A stretch of DNA of 64,000 bases from Caldilineaceae bacterium SB0661_bin_32 (GTDB taxonomy: Bacteria; Chloroflexota; Anaerolineae; Caldilineales; Caldilineaceae), in assembly GCA_009841235.1 (NCBI GenBank), contig VXMH01000106.1, forward strand, positions 1 through 64,000, written 5' to 3'. A model generated the notes under the pieces. That model was not told where the DNA came from. It searched no databases and was given only the letters and a program-made list of their open reading frames with translations. How positions within the stretch are numbered: the first letter of the stretch is position 1; every line of letters begins with the position of its first letter. Below, piece by piece: positions 8,747 to 17,639 of this stretch. The position numbers and the translations under genes were made by a program.

Positions 8747-9547
8747 TCATCGCCGGCGGCTGCCGAAATAGGACTTCAGGCTCTGTACCAGGCCCTCGAC
8801 AGTGCGACTCTCGGCCACAATCTGCACGGACAGGTCATGCCGCCGCGCCGCCTCCGCCGTCATCGGACCGATGCAGGCTACGGTCACGTCGCAGAGCATG
8901 CCGGCATCACCGCTTTCAGCCTTAAGGCGGCTCACGAAGTTGTGAACTGTCGATGCGCTCGTAAACAGGACGACGTCCACGTCCCCCTGCCAGAAATGCC
9001 GCGGTAGATCATCACCTCCATGTCCGACAACCGTCTGGTAGGCAGAAACCGCTCTTACCTCGGCGCCGGCCCGCCGCAGAGCCTTGACCAGCACCGGACG
9101 TGCAATCGCCGACTGCGGCAGGAACACGCGACTCCCTCTGCTCACCTGCAGGCCGGCGGCCAGCGACTCCGCTACATATTCCTCCGGCAACAGATCTACC
9201 ACAAGGTTCAACTCCTGGGCGATTGCCGTTGCGGTCGCCGAGCCGACGGCCGCCACTTTCGTGTTGGACCGGGCCACTCTATCAAGTTCAATGCCCAGGT
9301 CCCGTAAGCGGTCGGCCAATATATACACGGTATTGGTACTGGTGACGATCAGCCAGTCGAACTGCCCCCGGGCCAGCTCCGTCAGCGCTGCATCGAAGTC
9401 GGTGGGATCGGCGCAAGGCTCGATCTCGACCGTCGGATAGTGCAACACCTGGGCGCCCTCCTCTTCCAGCAAGCGGGTCAGAACCGGCGCCTGGCGCAAG
9501 GCGCGGGTGTTGGCGATTCGAAGGCCTGCAAGCGTCTGCGTAGTCAT
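8747..9547 (-). CDS. hemD: Uroporphyrinogen-III synthase
   Basis: Closes and inverts ring D of hydroxymethylbilane to give uroporphyrinogen III. 266 residues from the ATG at 9547 (MTTQTLAGLRIANTRA). The family is poorly conserved; support comes from the two-lobed alternating pattern, DWLIVTSTNTVYILADRL, VAAVGSATATAI, VVLFTSASTVHNFV and VACIGPMTAEAARR, and from its position 44 bases after hemC. The upstream extension to 9619 overlaps the hemC coding end and is rejected. Confidence 0.9.
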   Translation of the reverse strand: MTTQTLAGLRIANTRALRQAPVLTRLLEEEGAQVLHYPTVEIEPCADPTDFDAALTELARGQFDWLIVTSTNTVYILADRLRDLGIELDRVARSNTKVAAVGSATATAIAQELNLVVDLLPEEYVAESLAAGLQVSRGSRVFLPQSAIARPVLVKALRRAGAEVRAVSAYQTVVGHGGDDLPRHFWQGDVDVVLFTSASTVHNFVSRLKAESGDAGMLCDVTVACIGPMTAEAARRHDLSVQIVAESRTVEGLVQSLKSYFGSRRR

Positions 9548-9591
9548 CTTAGGCGATCTTTCTTCTCTGGGTGGAAACGGAAATCTGTCGT

Positions 9592-10623
9592 CTATCGCTG
9601 CCGGTTCTCGTCCGGCCATATTTCAACTTCAGTGATCTGCTCAATGATCTCCTTCGCTCCCCGGCGTAACACCTGTTGGGCAAGGTCCCGGCCCAACTGC
9701 TCGGCCTTGCCAGCGGAGCCGCTCACGCGTGCATCGATTTGGCGGCTGCCGTCAGGCGCGCTCACTCGGCCCCTGAGACGCAAACCGCTCTCCCTCCTCA
9801 AGTCTGTGGAACTGCGGCCATCCGCGCCGTCCTTGCCACTCTCTCCCAACGCGCCAACCGAAGCGCGACAGCCTCCCCCCAGCTCGGCCAGGAAGGCCCG
9901 CTCTGCCGTCACCGCTGCGCGCGTCTCCTTGTCATCTATGCCGCCGAAAAATCCCAGCCACTTCGCTTCACGCCGGCACTGCACTGCCAGCGCCCCCTGG
10001 CCGGGGGCCGGCAACATCGTCTCAAACGGCAGTGTGAGGGAGATGCGAGCCTCCAGCCCTAACCGTTTCAGTCCGGCGACGGCCAGAACTGCGGCGTCAT
10101 ACTCACCGGCCGGGTCAAGTGTCTTGCGCACACGCGTGTCTACATTGCCGCGAATGTCCACGATACGCAAATCCGGGCGCCGCGCCAGCAATTGGGCGGC
10201 CCGGCGCCGACTCCCTGTACCAACCACGGCACCCTCCCGTAGTTCAGGCAAGCCGTTTCGCGACCTCCCTCTTGTCTCTCCCGCGCTCCTCACCACCAGC
10301 GCATCCGCAACATCGCCCCTGGCCGGAATCGCGCCCAGAACCAACCCTTCCGGATCGTCAACAGGCAGGTCCTTCAGGCTGTGAACGGCGCCGTCAATCT
10401 GGCCCTGCCTCAGCCTCTCCTCCAATTCCATCGTAAACAGACCTTTGCCGCCAATGCTCGGCAGAGGTCTGTCCTTAAACCTGTCTCCTCTGGTCTGAAT
10501 GACGACCGTTTCGACCGTTACGTCAGGATGCAACGCGCGCAACCGCGAAGCCACATGCTCTGTCTGCCAGAGGGCCAGAGCCGATCCCCGGCTGCCTAAG
10601 CGGATATGACGAGGGGTGAACAT
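9592..10623 (-). CDS. hemC: Hydroxymethylbilane synthase (porphobilinogen deaminase)
   Basis: Polymerises four porphobilinogens into hydroxymethylbilane. 343 residues. Start region RLGSRGSALALWQ, substrate-site arginines in GTGSRRRAAQLLARRPDL and the dipyrromethane-cofactor cysteine in LGGGCRASVGALG (C252) are all present. Two short low-complexity insertions, near residues 116-124 and 261-280, lengthen it beyond the usual 310 or so. First gene of the hem operon, with a promoter at 10755-10783. Confidence 0.94.
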   Translation of the reverse strand: MFTPRHIRLGSRGSALALWQTEHVASRLRALHPDVTVETVVIQTRGDRFKDRPLPSIGGKGLFTMELEERLRQGQIDGAVHSLKDLPVDDPEGLVLGAIPARGDVADALVVRSAGETRGRSRNGLPELREGAVVGTGSRRRAAQLLARRPDLRIVDIRGNVDTRVRKTLDPAGEYDAAVLAVAGLKRLGLEARISLTLPFETMLPAPGQGALAVQCRREAKWLGFFGGIDDKETRAAVTAERAFLAELGGGCRASVGALGESGKDGADGRSSTDLRRESGLRLRGRVSAPDGSRQIDARVSGSAGKAEQLGRDLAQQVLRRGAKEIIEQITEVEIWPDENRQR

Positions 10624-10754
10624 TCTTGATAGGAAACGGGCGGCCTGCCGCCAACGCCTGCTTCGGTCGCGGTACGGTCCAATGAGTCAGCCCAAATGCG
10701 AAGAAGACTACTGTCTGGGCATATCTCCAGACTCGCTATCCCAGAGATGCGGTA

Positions 10755-10783
10755 AGCATAGCAGTAGCCTTTTCACTGGTCAA
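10755..10783 (-). promoter_or_regulatory. Sigma70 promoter of hemCDB
   Basis: Minus strand: -35 TTGACC (10783-10778), 17-base spacer, -10 TATGCT (10760-10755). It leaves a leader of about 125 bases before hemC at 10623. The 309-base gap 10624-10932 holds this promoter and the divergent pyr promoter, and no gene. Confidence 0.72.
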
Positions 10784-10870
10784 ATATGGCCGATCTGACG
10801 CCGGGTCCCTATTCAGTCAATCTGATCCCCCCGAAGGGCGGCCGGTAGACTCTCCCCCCTCGTTCCTCTG

Positions 10871-10899
10871 TTGCCGCATCTTCAACATTCAAGTAGAAT
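10871..10899 (+). promoter_or_regulatory. Sigma70-like promoter of pyrC
   Basis: -35 TTGCCG (10871-10876), 17-base spacer, -10 TAGAAT (10894-10899), 33 bases ahead of the pyrC ATG. Divergent from the hem promoter. Confidence 0.6.
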
Positions 10900-10932
10900 G
10901 GGGCAGTTTGTTCAGAATTCGGCTGGGAACCG

Positions 10933-12138
10933 ATGACGACTTTACGCCTGCCCGGCCTCGTTGATGCGCACGTCCATCTCCGAGAACCGGGCTACACCCA
11001 AAAAGAGGATCTCCGTACCGGCACATGCGCTGCACTCGCCGGCGGCGTGACGACCGTGTTGGATATGCCCAACACCATTCCGCCCACCTCCACCCCTGCC
11101 AGTTTCCAGGATAAGGTACGTCTGGCGAAGGCAAAGGCAGTCTGCGATATTGGACTGTTTGTCGGCGCCACAGTAGCCGACGTCGATGCCTACCTCCCGA
11201 TTGCCTCCCAGGCCTGCGGTCTCAAAATCTACGTCAACGAAACGTTTGGCAGCCTGCGCATAGAAGAACTGGGTCTCCTTCATCGACTCTTCCGCACGTG
11301 GGCCCGGCGCGCCGACGAACTGGACGGCTGGCGGCAGGCCGGTGCGGACGCCGGAAGCGGGCGCGACAACGCACCGCAGCCTGCCGCGTCCACGCTTGGC
11401 CCGGTCGCTGTCCATGCAGAAGAGCTGATGGTTCCCGTCTGTCTGACACTCAGCCATCTCTACCACCTGCCGCTGCATATCGTACACGTCAGCCGGCGGA
11501 GCGAGATCGAACTCATTCGCGCGGCCAAAGAGAAGGGCATCCCGGTCACCTGTGAAGCGACGCCCCATCATCTCTTCCTGACAGCAGAAGATTATGACCG
11601 CGGCGGCAACCGCTTCGACATGCGGCCCAAACTGGCGGCGCCGGACGACGTCGCCGCACTATGGGAAAACCTTGACATCATTGATATTTTCGCTACCGAC
11701 CACGCGCCGCATACTTTTTCAGAAAAGGGCATGCAATCATCAGGAGAAATCGAGGAAGAGGGCGAACCTGGCGGAAACGCGCACTCTCCGCTGCCCGGCG
11801 TCCCCGGCGTGGAAACGATGCTCCCCCTTCTGCTGACAGCCGTCGATGCCGGCCAGCTTGAGCTGGACGACCTGCTCCTGCGCTGCGTCGAGAATCCCCG
11901 CCGCATCTACGGTCTGGCGGAGCAACCGCAGACATGGGTCGAAGTGGACATGGACAAGGTGCATGAGCTGGACGACGCGGGCATGCGTGCCCGCTGCGGC
12001 TGGACACCCTTTGCCGGGCGGCAAGTGAAGGGCCGTGTCGAGAAGGTTGTGTTGCGGGGGGAAACTGTCTTTGATGGCGAACGGGTCCTTGCCCCGCCCG
12101 GCAGCGGTCGCGTACTTTTCCAGGAGAGCGGAAAGTAG
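10933..12138 (+). CDS. pyrC: Dihydroorotase (CAD-like class)
   Basis: Cyclises carbamoyl-aspartate to dihydroorotate in pyrimidine synthesis. 401 residues. Zinc ligands are visible in [10 protein letters not shown] and FATDHAPHT, plus substrate-loop MPNTIPPT. The probable carbamylated lysine lies in [13 protein letters not shown], a segment that closely recalls the dihydroorotase domain of the eukaryotic CAD protein rather than E. coli PyrC. An Ala/Gly-rich insert near residues 120-155 is unusual. pyrB follows 133 bases downstream. Confidence 0.92.
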   Translation: MTTLRLPGLVDAHVHLREPGYTQKEDLRTGTCAALAGGVTTVLDMPNTIPPTSTPASFQDKVRLAKAKAVCDIGLFVGATVADVDAYLPIASQACGLKIYVNETFGSLRIEELGLLHRLFRTWARRADELDGWRQAGADAGSGRDNAPQPAASTLGPVAVHAEELMVPVCLTLSHLYHLPLHIVHVSRRSEIELIRAAKEKGIPVTCEATPHHLFLTAEDYDRGGNRFDMRPKLAAPDDVAALWENLDIIDIFATDHAPHTFSEKGMQSSGEIEEEGEPGGNAHSPLPGVPGVETMLPLLLTAVDAGQLELDDLLLRCVENPRRIYGLAEQPQTWVEVDMDKVHELDDAGMRARCGWTPFAGRQVKGRVEKVVLRGETVFDGERVLAPPGSGRVLFQESGK

Positions 12139-12211
12139 CAATTGGAGAATGGCCTGAAACGACTTCCATTCGCGCGTACGCCGCAATGGCAGCTTACGCG
12201 CTGAATCGTAT

Positions 12212-12234
12212 TGCGCGCAGAGCGCACGTTTTTT
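12212..12234 (+). terminator. Candidate attenuator hairpin ahead of pyrB
   Basis: TGCGC and GCGCA (12212-12216, 12222-12226) form a short GC hairpin with a 5-base loop, followed by CG and six T (12229-12234). It sits 38 bases before pyrB. Upstream, GCGTA and TACGC and also GAATGG and CCATTC could form alternative stems. The stem is short, so attenuation is a guess. Confidence 0.35.
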
Positions 12235-12271
12235 GTGTGAACAATTTGCGGTGAGCACAGGTAAGGAGCAC

Positions 12272-13213
12272 ATGACAACCACGATAGACAGCTTTGCAGG
12301 TGAAGACATCCTTAGCGTCAATCAGTTTGATCGAGCCTCGCTCAATGCCATCTTTGGCATTGCCCACGAAATGCGCGTACTGGTCGAGCGTTTCGGCGGC
12401 GCCGAACTGTTGCAGGGCAAAATCCTGGCCAATCTCTTCTATGAACCGTCAACACGCACCAGCTCCAGCTTCACCGCCGCCATGCAGCGTCTCGGCGGTC
12501 AGGTCATCCCCATCAACAACGTCCAGTACAGTTCCGTCAGCAAAGGCGAAAGCCTCCCCGACACCATCCGCACCCTTGAGAGCTACGCTGACGTCATCGT
12601 CATTCGCCATCCGGAAGTGGGCGCAGCCGCAACCGCAGCCTATTACGCTGAAAAGCCGGTAATAAACGCCGGCGACGGCGTCGGCGAACATCCGACACAG
12701 GCCCTGCTTGATCTCTTCACCGTCCAGGAAGAGCTGGAACAGATCGACGGACTGACCGTCGTGATGGTGGGAGACCTGCGATATGGGCGCACTGTGCACA
12801 GCCTGACCAAGCTGCTCTTGAACTACAACGTCTCCTTCGTTTTCGTCAGCCCGGATATCTTGCGTCTGCCCGCCGATGTCCTTGAAGCCGTACAGACGTC
12901 AGGCCATTCGTACAGCCAGGTCGAAGACCTGCACTCGGTCATCGGCGAGGCTGACGTCCTCTACATGACCCGCGTGCAGAGAGAGCGCTTTACCGACCTG
13001 GCCGAATACGACAGGGTCAAAGACTTCTTTATCGCCGATAAGGCGTTGATGGCTCAGGCCAAGGAGAAAATGATCGTCATGCACCCGCTGCCCCGTGTCG
13101 GCGAAATCAGCTACGCTCTCGACGACGACCCCCGGGCCGCCTACTTTCGCCAGATGCGCAATGGCATGTACATCCGTATGGCACTGCTGGCTGCACTGTT
13201 GGGCAAGGCGTAA
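12272..13213 (+). CDS. pyrB: Aspartate carbamoyltransferase catalytic chain
   Basis: Transfers the carbamoyl group to aspartate, the committed pyrimidine step. 313 residues from the ATG at 12272, preceded by AAGGAG at 12263-12268. The carbamoyl-phosphate loop [12 protein letters not shown], the RHPEVGAA and YGRTVHSL segments, and the aspartate-loop HPLPRVGEI are intact. No pyrI regulatory chain is present in the window. It follows pyrC, the same order as dihydroorotase and transcarbamylase domains in CAD. Confidence 0.94.
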   Translation: MTTTIDSFAGEDILSVNQFDRASLNAIFGIAHEMRVLVERFGGAELLQGKILANLFYEPSTRTSSSFTAAMQRLGGQVIPINNVQYSSVSKGESLPDTIRTLESYADVIVIRHPEVGAAATAAYYAEKPVINAGDGVGEHPTQALLDLFTVQEELEQIDGLTVVMVGDLRYGRTVHSLTKLLLNYNVSFVFVSPDILRLPADVLEAVQTSGHSYSQVEDLHSVIGEADVLYMTRVQRERFTDLAEYDRVKDFFIADKALMAQAKEKMIVMHPLPRVGEISYALDDDPRAAYFRQMRNGMYIRMALLAALLGKA

Positions 13214-13336
13214 CTGCGAAGGCCGGCCGGAAGCGCTTCCACCATGCCTGTGCGCACCGCCGTCTCTGTTTACAGGACAGACTCTTCGACTGTTGATCCC
13301 CAGCAAAGATTGTTTTCCAAGAATTTCACAATGATT

Positions 13337-13365
13337 TTGACGTCATGACCGCTCTCCTCTATAAT
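13337..13365 (+). promoter_or_regulatory. Sigma70 promoter of fabF
   Basis: -35 TTGACG (13337-13342), 17-base spacer, -10 TATAAT (13360-13365), 56 bases ahead of the ATG at 13421. Confidence 0.88.
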
Positions 13366-13420
13366 TTCCTCTGCGCCCCTACTCCACAGGGCGCGATTTG
13401 AATGAAGAAGGAAGGTAAGC

Positions 13421-14650
13421 ATGAAACGGATTGTGATCACAGGCATGGGCGCGATCACACCTATTGGCAACGATCCTGGCACATTCTGGAGAAACCTGCT
13501 GATCGGTAAATCCGGCGCCGGCGCATTGACACTATTTGATGCCGGGGATATGCCTTACAACATCGCTTGTGAGGTAAAGGAGTTCGACGCGCGGCAATAC
13601 ATGGATCGTAAGGTCATCCGGCGCACGGCCCGCGCCACACAGTTTGCCATTGCAGCTACAAAGCAGGCGTTGACCGACTCCTGTCTGGAGATCTCCGACG
13701 CCAATCGAGACGAAATCGGCGTGATGATGGCCACCGGCGGCGGCGGCATCATCGAGATCGAGTACGCGACCGAAAAGCTTGTCGAAAAGTCCTGGAAGAC
13801 CGTGGGGCCATTTGTCGTGCCCAGCGCCATGGCCAATGCGGCCAGCTGTGTCGTCTCAATGGCTGTCGGCGCGCGCGGCCCGGTTATGACCAGCGCAGCG
13901 GCCTGCGCCAGCGGACATTACTCGATCCTAGAGGCGTACCACTTTCTGCAGCGGGGCGAAGCCGACGTGATGATCGCCGGCGGCACTGAATCGGCAATTT
14001 CGATGTTGACCTTCGCCGCTTTCGGCAATATGGGGCCCCTCTCCAAAGATACGGACAGGCCGCAGCAGGCCTGCCGCCCGTTCTCCATCGATCGCAACGG
14101 ATTTGTCAGCGGCGAAGGCGCGGTTTCGATGATCTTGGAAACCGAGGAGCATGCCCAGGCGCGCGGCGCCGACATTTATGCCGAAGTCCTCGGCGGCGCG
14201 CTGACCGGAGACGCCTACCACCTCACCGCGCCCGACCCCAGCGCCGACGGCGCCAGCCGCGCCATTCAGAAAGCCCTGCGCTTTTCCAGCCTCGCCCCGG
14301 AAGATGTCGACCTGATTCTCGCCCACGGCACCGGCACCGAACTGAACGATGAGGTCGAAGCGCTCGCCATCCGTCAGGTCTTCGGCCAGCCGACGCCCAA
14401 GACCACCAGCATCAAGAGCATGGTCGGCCATGCCTTGGGAGCCGCCGGAGCAGAGTCAGCACTGGCCGCGGTCATGGCCATCCGCGAGAACATCATCCCT
14501 CCGACGATAAACTACACCGAAGACCCGGAGTTGGGCGTTGACGTCGTCGGCAATGAATCTCTAGACTTTCCCGTCCGCCGCGCAATCGTCAACGCCTTCG
14601 GCTTCGGCGGACAGAACGTCGTAGCCGCCTTTGGAGAGTACGACGGCTGA
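13421..14650 (+). CDS. fabF: Beta-ketoacyl-ACP synthase II
   Basis: Condensing enzyme of fatty-acid elongation, or a close KAS homologue used in another lipid pathway. 409 residues, usual length. The catalytic triad is visible: Cys162 in TSAAACASGH, His in LAHGTGTELND and His in MVGHALGAAGA; the C-terminal NAFGFGGQN loop is present. AAGGAAGG lies just ahead of the ATG. No acyl-carrier-protein or other fab gene is adjacent, so a specialised role cannot be excluded. Confidence 0.92.
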   Translation: MKRIVITGMGAITPIGNDPGTFWRNLLIGKSGAGALTLFDAGDMPYNIACEVKEFDARQYMDRKVIRRTARATQFAIAATKQALTDSCLEISDANRDEIGVMMATGGGGIIEIEYATEKLVEKSWKTVGPFVVPSAMANAASCVVSMAVGARGPVMTSAAACASGHYSILEAYHFLQRGEADVMIAGGTESAISMLTFAAFGNMGPLSKDTDRPQQACRPFSIDRNGFVSGEGAVSMILETEEHAQARGADIYAEVLGGALTGDAYHLTAPDPSADGASRAIQKALRFSSLAPEDVDLILAHGTGTELNDEVEALAIRQVFGQPTPKTTSIKSMVGHALGAAGAESALAAVMAIRENIIPPTINYTEDPELGVDVVGNESLDFPVRRAIVNAFGFGGQNVVAAFGEYDG

Positions 14651-14736
14651 GAGCGAGTCCTCGTACCGCCGCGCCAATTGAAAGGATGAACGGAGCAGCC
14701 TGCGCTTAAGCACCGGCCGCTTCAACCGCTATTCCT

Positions 14737-15174
14737 CTACGCCATCCCCCAGATGCGCAAAAGTCCCCACAGCACCAGCAGGCCCGCGACGAGAAAAGTC
14801 ACGGCGCCGTTTCGCATGCGCACCGTTTCATCCGACCTCTTCGTCCATACCCACCCGGCGTGCAGCAGGACAATAGCAAGCAGCATCGTGAAGGGGTGTT
14901 CAACTGTCCGTATGGCGTTTGCTCCTACGATTCCCATACTTGCACCTACGCCCCACAGGATCAACCCTAAAAGAAGCTGGATATCTATGACAATTATGGC
15001 GTACAACCCGATACGTCGGTACAACGCGCTCCACATCTGCCCGCGCAGCCAGTTGACGACATAGACTGCCACCGCCACTACCAGTGCAAGCGATGCCAGG
15101 TATTGCCAGCCACTGTGAGCCTGTATCATGAAGTAATACATGCTATCAAAATTCTCCTGAGTTTCTTCGGACAC
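14737..15174 (-). CDS. Four-helix membrane protein, possibly b-haem binding
   Basis: A 145-residue integral membrane protein with four predicted helices. Conserved-looking histidines lie near helix ends: QAHSGWQYL, RTVEHPFTM and LLHAGWVW. The pattern recalls small membrane proteins often labelled cytochrome-B-like (HSG in helix 1, EH..MM in helix 3). Haem binding is inference. It converges with fabF and is monocistronic. Confidence 0.6.
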   Translation of the reverse strand: MSEETQENFDSMYYFMIQAHSGWQYLASLALVVAVAVYVVNWLRGQMWSALYRRIGLYAIIVIDIQLLLGLILWGVGASMGIVGANAIRTVEHPFTMLLAIVLLHAGWVWTKRSDETVRMRNGAVTFLVAGLLVLWGLLRIWGMA

Positions 15175-15391
15175 TCACGACAAGTGCCCGGACAAGACAC
15201 CATACGCGATATTATGACATACGCTGCTTGATTACCGTATGCGCCTATCCATTGAAATAGTTGTTTTGGCGTGCATCTGGTAGACTGCACGAAAAATGAG
15301 CGCCGATAGGTGGTGCGGCACGCGACCTGTTATTTTGCTCTACCGAGCTCGATTTCCGGATCAGTCAATAGACGGAAACCTTCTACCAATT

Positions 15392-16210
15392 ATGGCGGAG
15401 CGTAAACAAACCAGAAAGCTTCAAGGGCAAGTGGCGATCATCACCGGCGGCGGACGCGGCATCGGCGCCGCCGCCGGCAAACTGTTGGCCGCCGCCGGCG
15501 CATCCGTCGTTCTCACCGCTCGCAGCGAAGACCAGGTCGAGGCAGCAGCCAGCCAGATCCGCCGCGCCGGGGCCCAGGCCATCGCCGTCCCTTGCGATGT
15601 GACCAATCCGGAGCAGATTGAAGAAGTTGTGGAAGCGGCCCTCAGCCAATTCGACCGGGTCGACATTCTGGTCAATAACGCCGGCATCATCTGGCCTGTT
15701 GATCAGGTCTTTGAGGCCGATCCCGAAGAATGGGCCTACAATATCCACTGCAATCTCGTTGGGCCATTTCAGATGGCCCGCAATGTGCTGCCGGTCATGA
15801 TCGACCAGGGCTACGGCCGTATCATAAATGTCACCAGCGGCGCGGCCGAAAACGTCTTACCCGGATGGAGCGCCTACTGCGCGGCCAAGGCCGGGCTCAA
15901 CATGCTCACGCGCTGCCTGGCCGCGGAGCTGCAGGCCGACGGCGTGCCCGGCGTAACCGTCAACGCACTCGCGCCCGGCATGGTGGATACGGATATGCAG
16001 GCCGACGTCCGCAGCATCGATACCCACGACTCAAGTCTGGACTTCAGCCGTTTCCATGAAGCCCACCGGCAGGGCGCCCTGCTCAGCGCTGAATCTGCCG
16101 CCCGACTGATCTATTGGCTCGTCGGCCCATGGAGCCGGGAGCGCTCCGGCCAGATTTTCTCCCGTTCAGACGCGCACTGGCTCAAGCAAGTAGAGCAAGA
16201 CTTGGCGTAA
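15392..16210 (+). CDS. Short-chain dehydrogenase/reductase
   Basis: NAD(P)-dependent oxidoreductase of the classical SDR family, 272 residues from the ATG at 15392. The dinucleotide loop TGGGRGIG, the NNAG strand motif and the catalytic Ser/Tyr/Lys in TSGAAENV and SAYCAAKAG are all present. The frame opens back to 15296, but the added residues do not resemble an SDR. icd follows after 37 bases, so they are probably co-transcribed. Substrate unknown; a FabG-like role is possible. Confidence 0.88.
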   Translation: MAERKQTRKLQGQVAIITGGGRGIGAAAGKLLAAAGASVVLTARSEDQVEAAASQIRRAGAQAIAVPCDVTNPEQIEEVVEAALSQFDRVDILVNNAGIIWPVDQVFEADPEEWAYNIHCNLVGPFQMARNVLPVMIDQGYGRIINVTSGAAENVLPGWSAYCAAKAGLNMLTRCLAAELQADGVPGVTVNALAPGMVDTDMQADVRSIDTHDSSLDFSRFHEAHRQGALLSAESAARLIYWLVGPWSRERSGQIFSRSDAHWLKQVEQDLA

Positions 16211-16247
16211 CACATTCTTCACCACCCCATTTGGAGGTTTTTCACCG

Positions 16248-17513
16248 ATGGCATATGAGCGGATCGTCGTTCCCAGCGAAGGCAAAAGGATCGACATCGA
16301 TCAAAATGGAAATCTACAGGTGCCGGACAATCCCATTGTTTGCTTTATCGAAGGCGATGGTACCGGTCCGGACATCTGGGCGGCCAGCCAGCCCGTTCTG
16401 GATGAAGCCGTGGCTAAGGCCTACGGCGGACAGAAAAAGATCGTCTGGATGGAGGTCTACGCCGGCGACAAAGCCAACGACGTCTACAATGAGATCGTCT
16501 GGTTGCCGCAAGAAACATTGGACGCCATCGATGATTACATGGTCGCGCTCAAAGGCCCTCTGACAACCCCGGTAGGCGGCGGCATCCGCAGCATTAACGT
16601 CGCCCTGCGTCAGCGCCTGGACCTCTACGCCTGCGTCCGTCCCGTTCGCTACTTCAACGGCGTCCCCAGCCCGGTAAGGCAGCCGGAGCTGGTTGACATG
16701 GTGATATTTCGCGAGAACACCGAGGACATCTACGCCGGAATCGAGTTCGAGGAAGGTACCGACGAAGCCGAGCGCTTTAAGCAGATTTTCAGTGAAGCCT
16801 TCGGCGAAAGATACGCTAAAGTACGCTTCCCCGATACCGCCGGTTTCGGCATCAAACCGGTAAGCCAGGAGGGTACGGACCGCCTCGTACGCGCCTCCAT
16901 CCAATACGCGCTCGACAACGGGCGCGAAAGCGTGACCCTCGTGCACAAGGGCAATATCATGAAGTTTACCGAGGGCGCCTTCCGCAACTGGGGCTATCAG
17001 ACCGCCGACCAGAGCTTCGGCGCAGAGCTCCTGGATGGCGGCCCCTGGCGCCAGTTGCCGGCCGCAGACGGCGGGGAAATCATCATCAAGGATGTCATTG
17101 CTGATGCCATGCTGCAACAGATACTCACGCGTCCGGCTGAGTACGATGTCTTGGCGACGCTCAATCTGAACGGTGACTATATCAGCGACGCCCTCGCGGC
17201 GCAGGTGGGCGGTATCGGCATCGCGCCCGGCGCCAACATTAACTACGAGACCGGCCGCGCCATCTTCGAGGCCACGCATGGCACCGCTCCCAAATACACC
17301 GGCCAGGATAAGGTAAATCCTTCATCGGTGATCCTGTCCGGCGAGATGATGCTGCGGCATTTGGGTTGGCATCAGGCCGCTGACCTGATTGTCCAGGCGA
17401 TGGAGGAAACCATCGGTCAAAAGAGGGTCACTTACGACTTTGAACGGCTGATGGAGAGTGCCACCTTGCTGAAATGCAGTGAATTCGGCCAGGCGCTGAT
17501 CGAAAACATGTAG
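16248..17513 (+). CDS. icd: Isocitrate dehydrogenase (NADP-type)
   Basis: Oxidatively decarboxylates isocitrate to 2-oxoglutarate in the TCA cycle. 421 residues. Hallmarks include [12 protein letters not shown], the phosphorylation-loop and substrate region [44 protein letters not shown] and the C-terminal [14 protein letters not shown] that sets cofactor choice. GGAGG precedes the ATG. An intrinsic terminator follows. It lies close to the sdh operon, giving a small TCA neighbourhood. Confidence 0.95.
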   Translation: MAYERIVVPSEGKRIDIDQNGNLQVPDNPIVCFIEGDGTGPDIWAASQPVLDEAVAKAYGGQKKIVWMEVYAGDKANDVYNEIVWLPQETLDAIDDYMVALKGPLTTPVGGGIRSINVALRQRLDLYACVRPVRYFNGVPSPVRQPELVDMVIFRENTEDIYAGIEFEEGTDEAERFKQIFSEAFGERYAKVRFPDTAGFGIKPVSQEGTDRLVRASIQYALDNGRESVTLVHKGNIMKFTEGAFRNWGYQTADQSFGAELLDGGPWRQLPAADGGEIIIKDVIADAMLQQILTRPAEYDVLATLNLNGDYISDALAAQVGGIGIAPGANINYETGRAIFEATHGTAPKYTGQDKVNPSSVILSGEMMLRHLGWHQAADLIVQAMEETIGQKRVTYDFERLMESATLLKCSEFGQALIENM

Positions 17514-17549
17514 GATTGTCTTCACGCAAACGGTTGCACGGATCACAGT

Positions 17550-17581
17550 GGCCCGCGCACTTTGCGCGGGCCTCCTTGTTT
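17550..17581 (+). terminator. Intrinsic terminator of icd
   Basis: GGCCCGCGCA and TGCGCGGGCC pair over 10 bp around a 3-base loop, followed by TCCTTGTTT. Confidence 0.82.
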
Positions 17582-17639
17582 GCAACTATGCCTCCAGCAC
17601 GCGACGGAGGAGTTTTCTATATCGGACTGAACTTCCTCA

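Noticed and set aside
13444-13520. Possible extra start or leader peptide within the fabF beginning
   Set aside because: The ATG at 13421 has AAGGAAGG ahead and the family N-terminus MKRIVITGMG follows at once.
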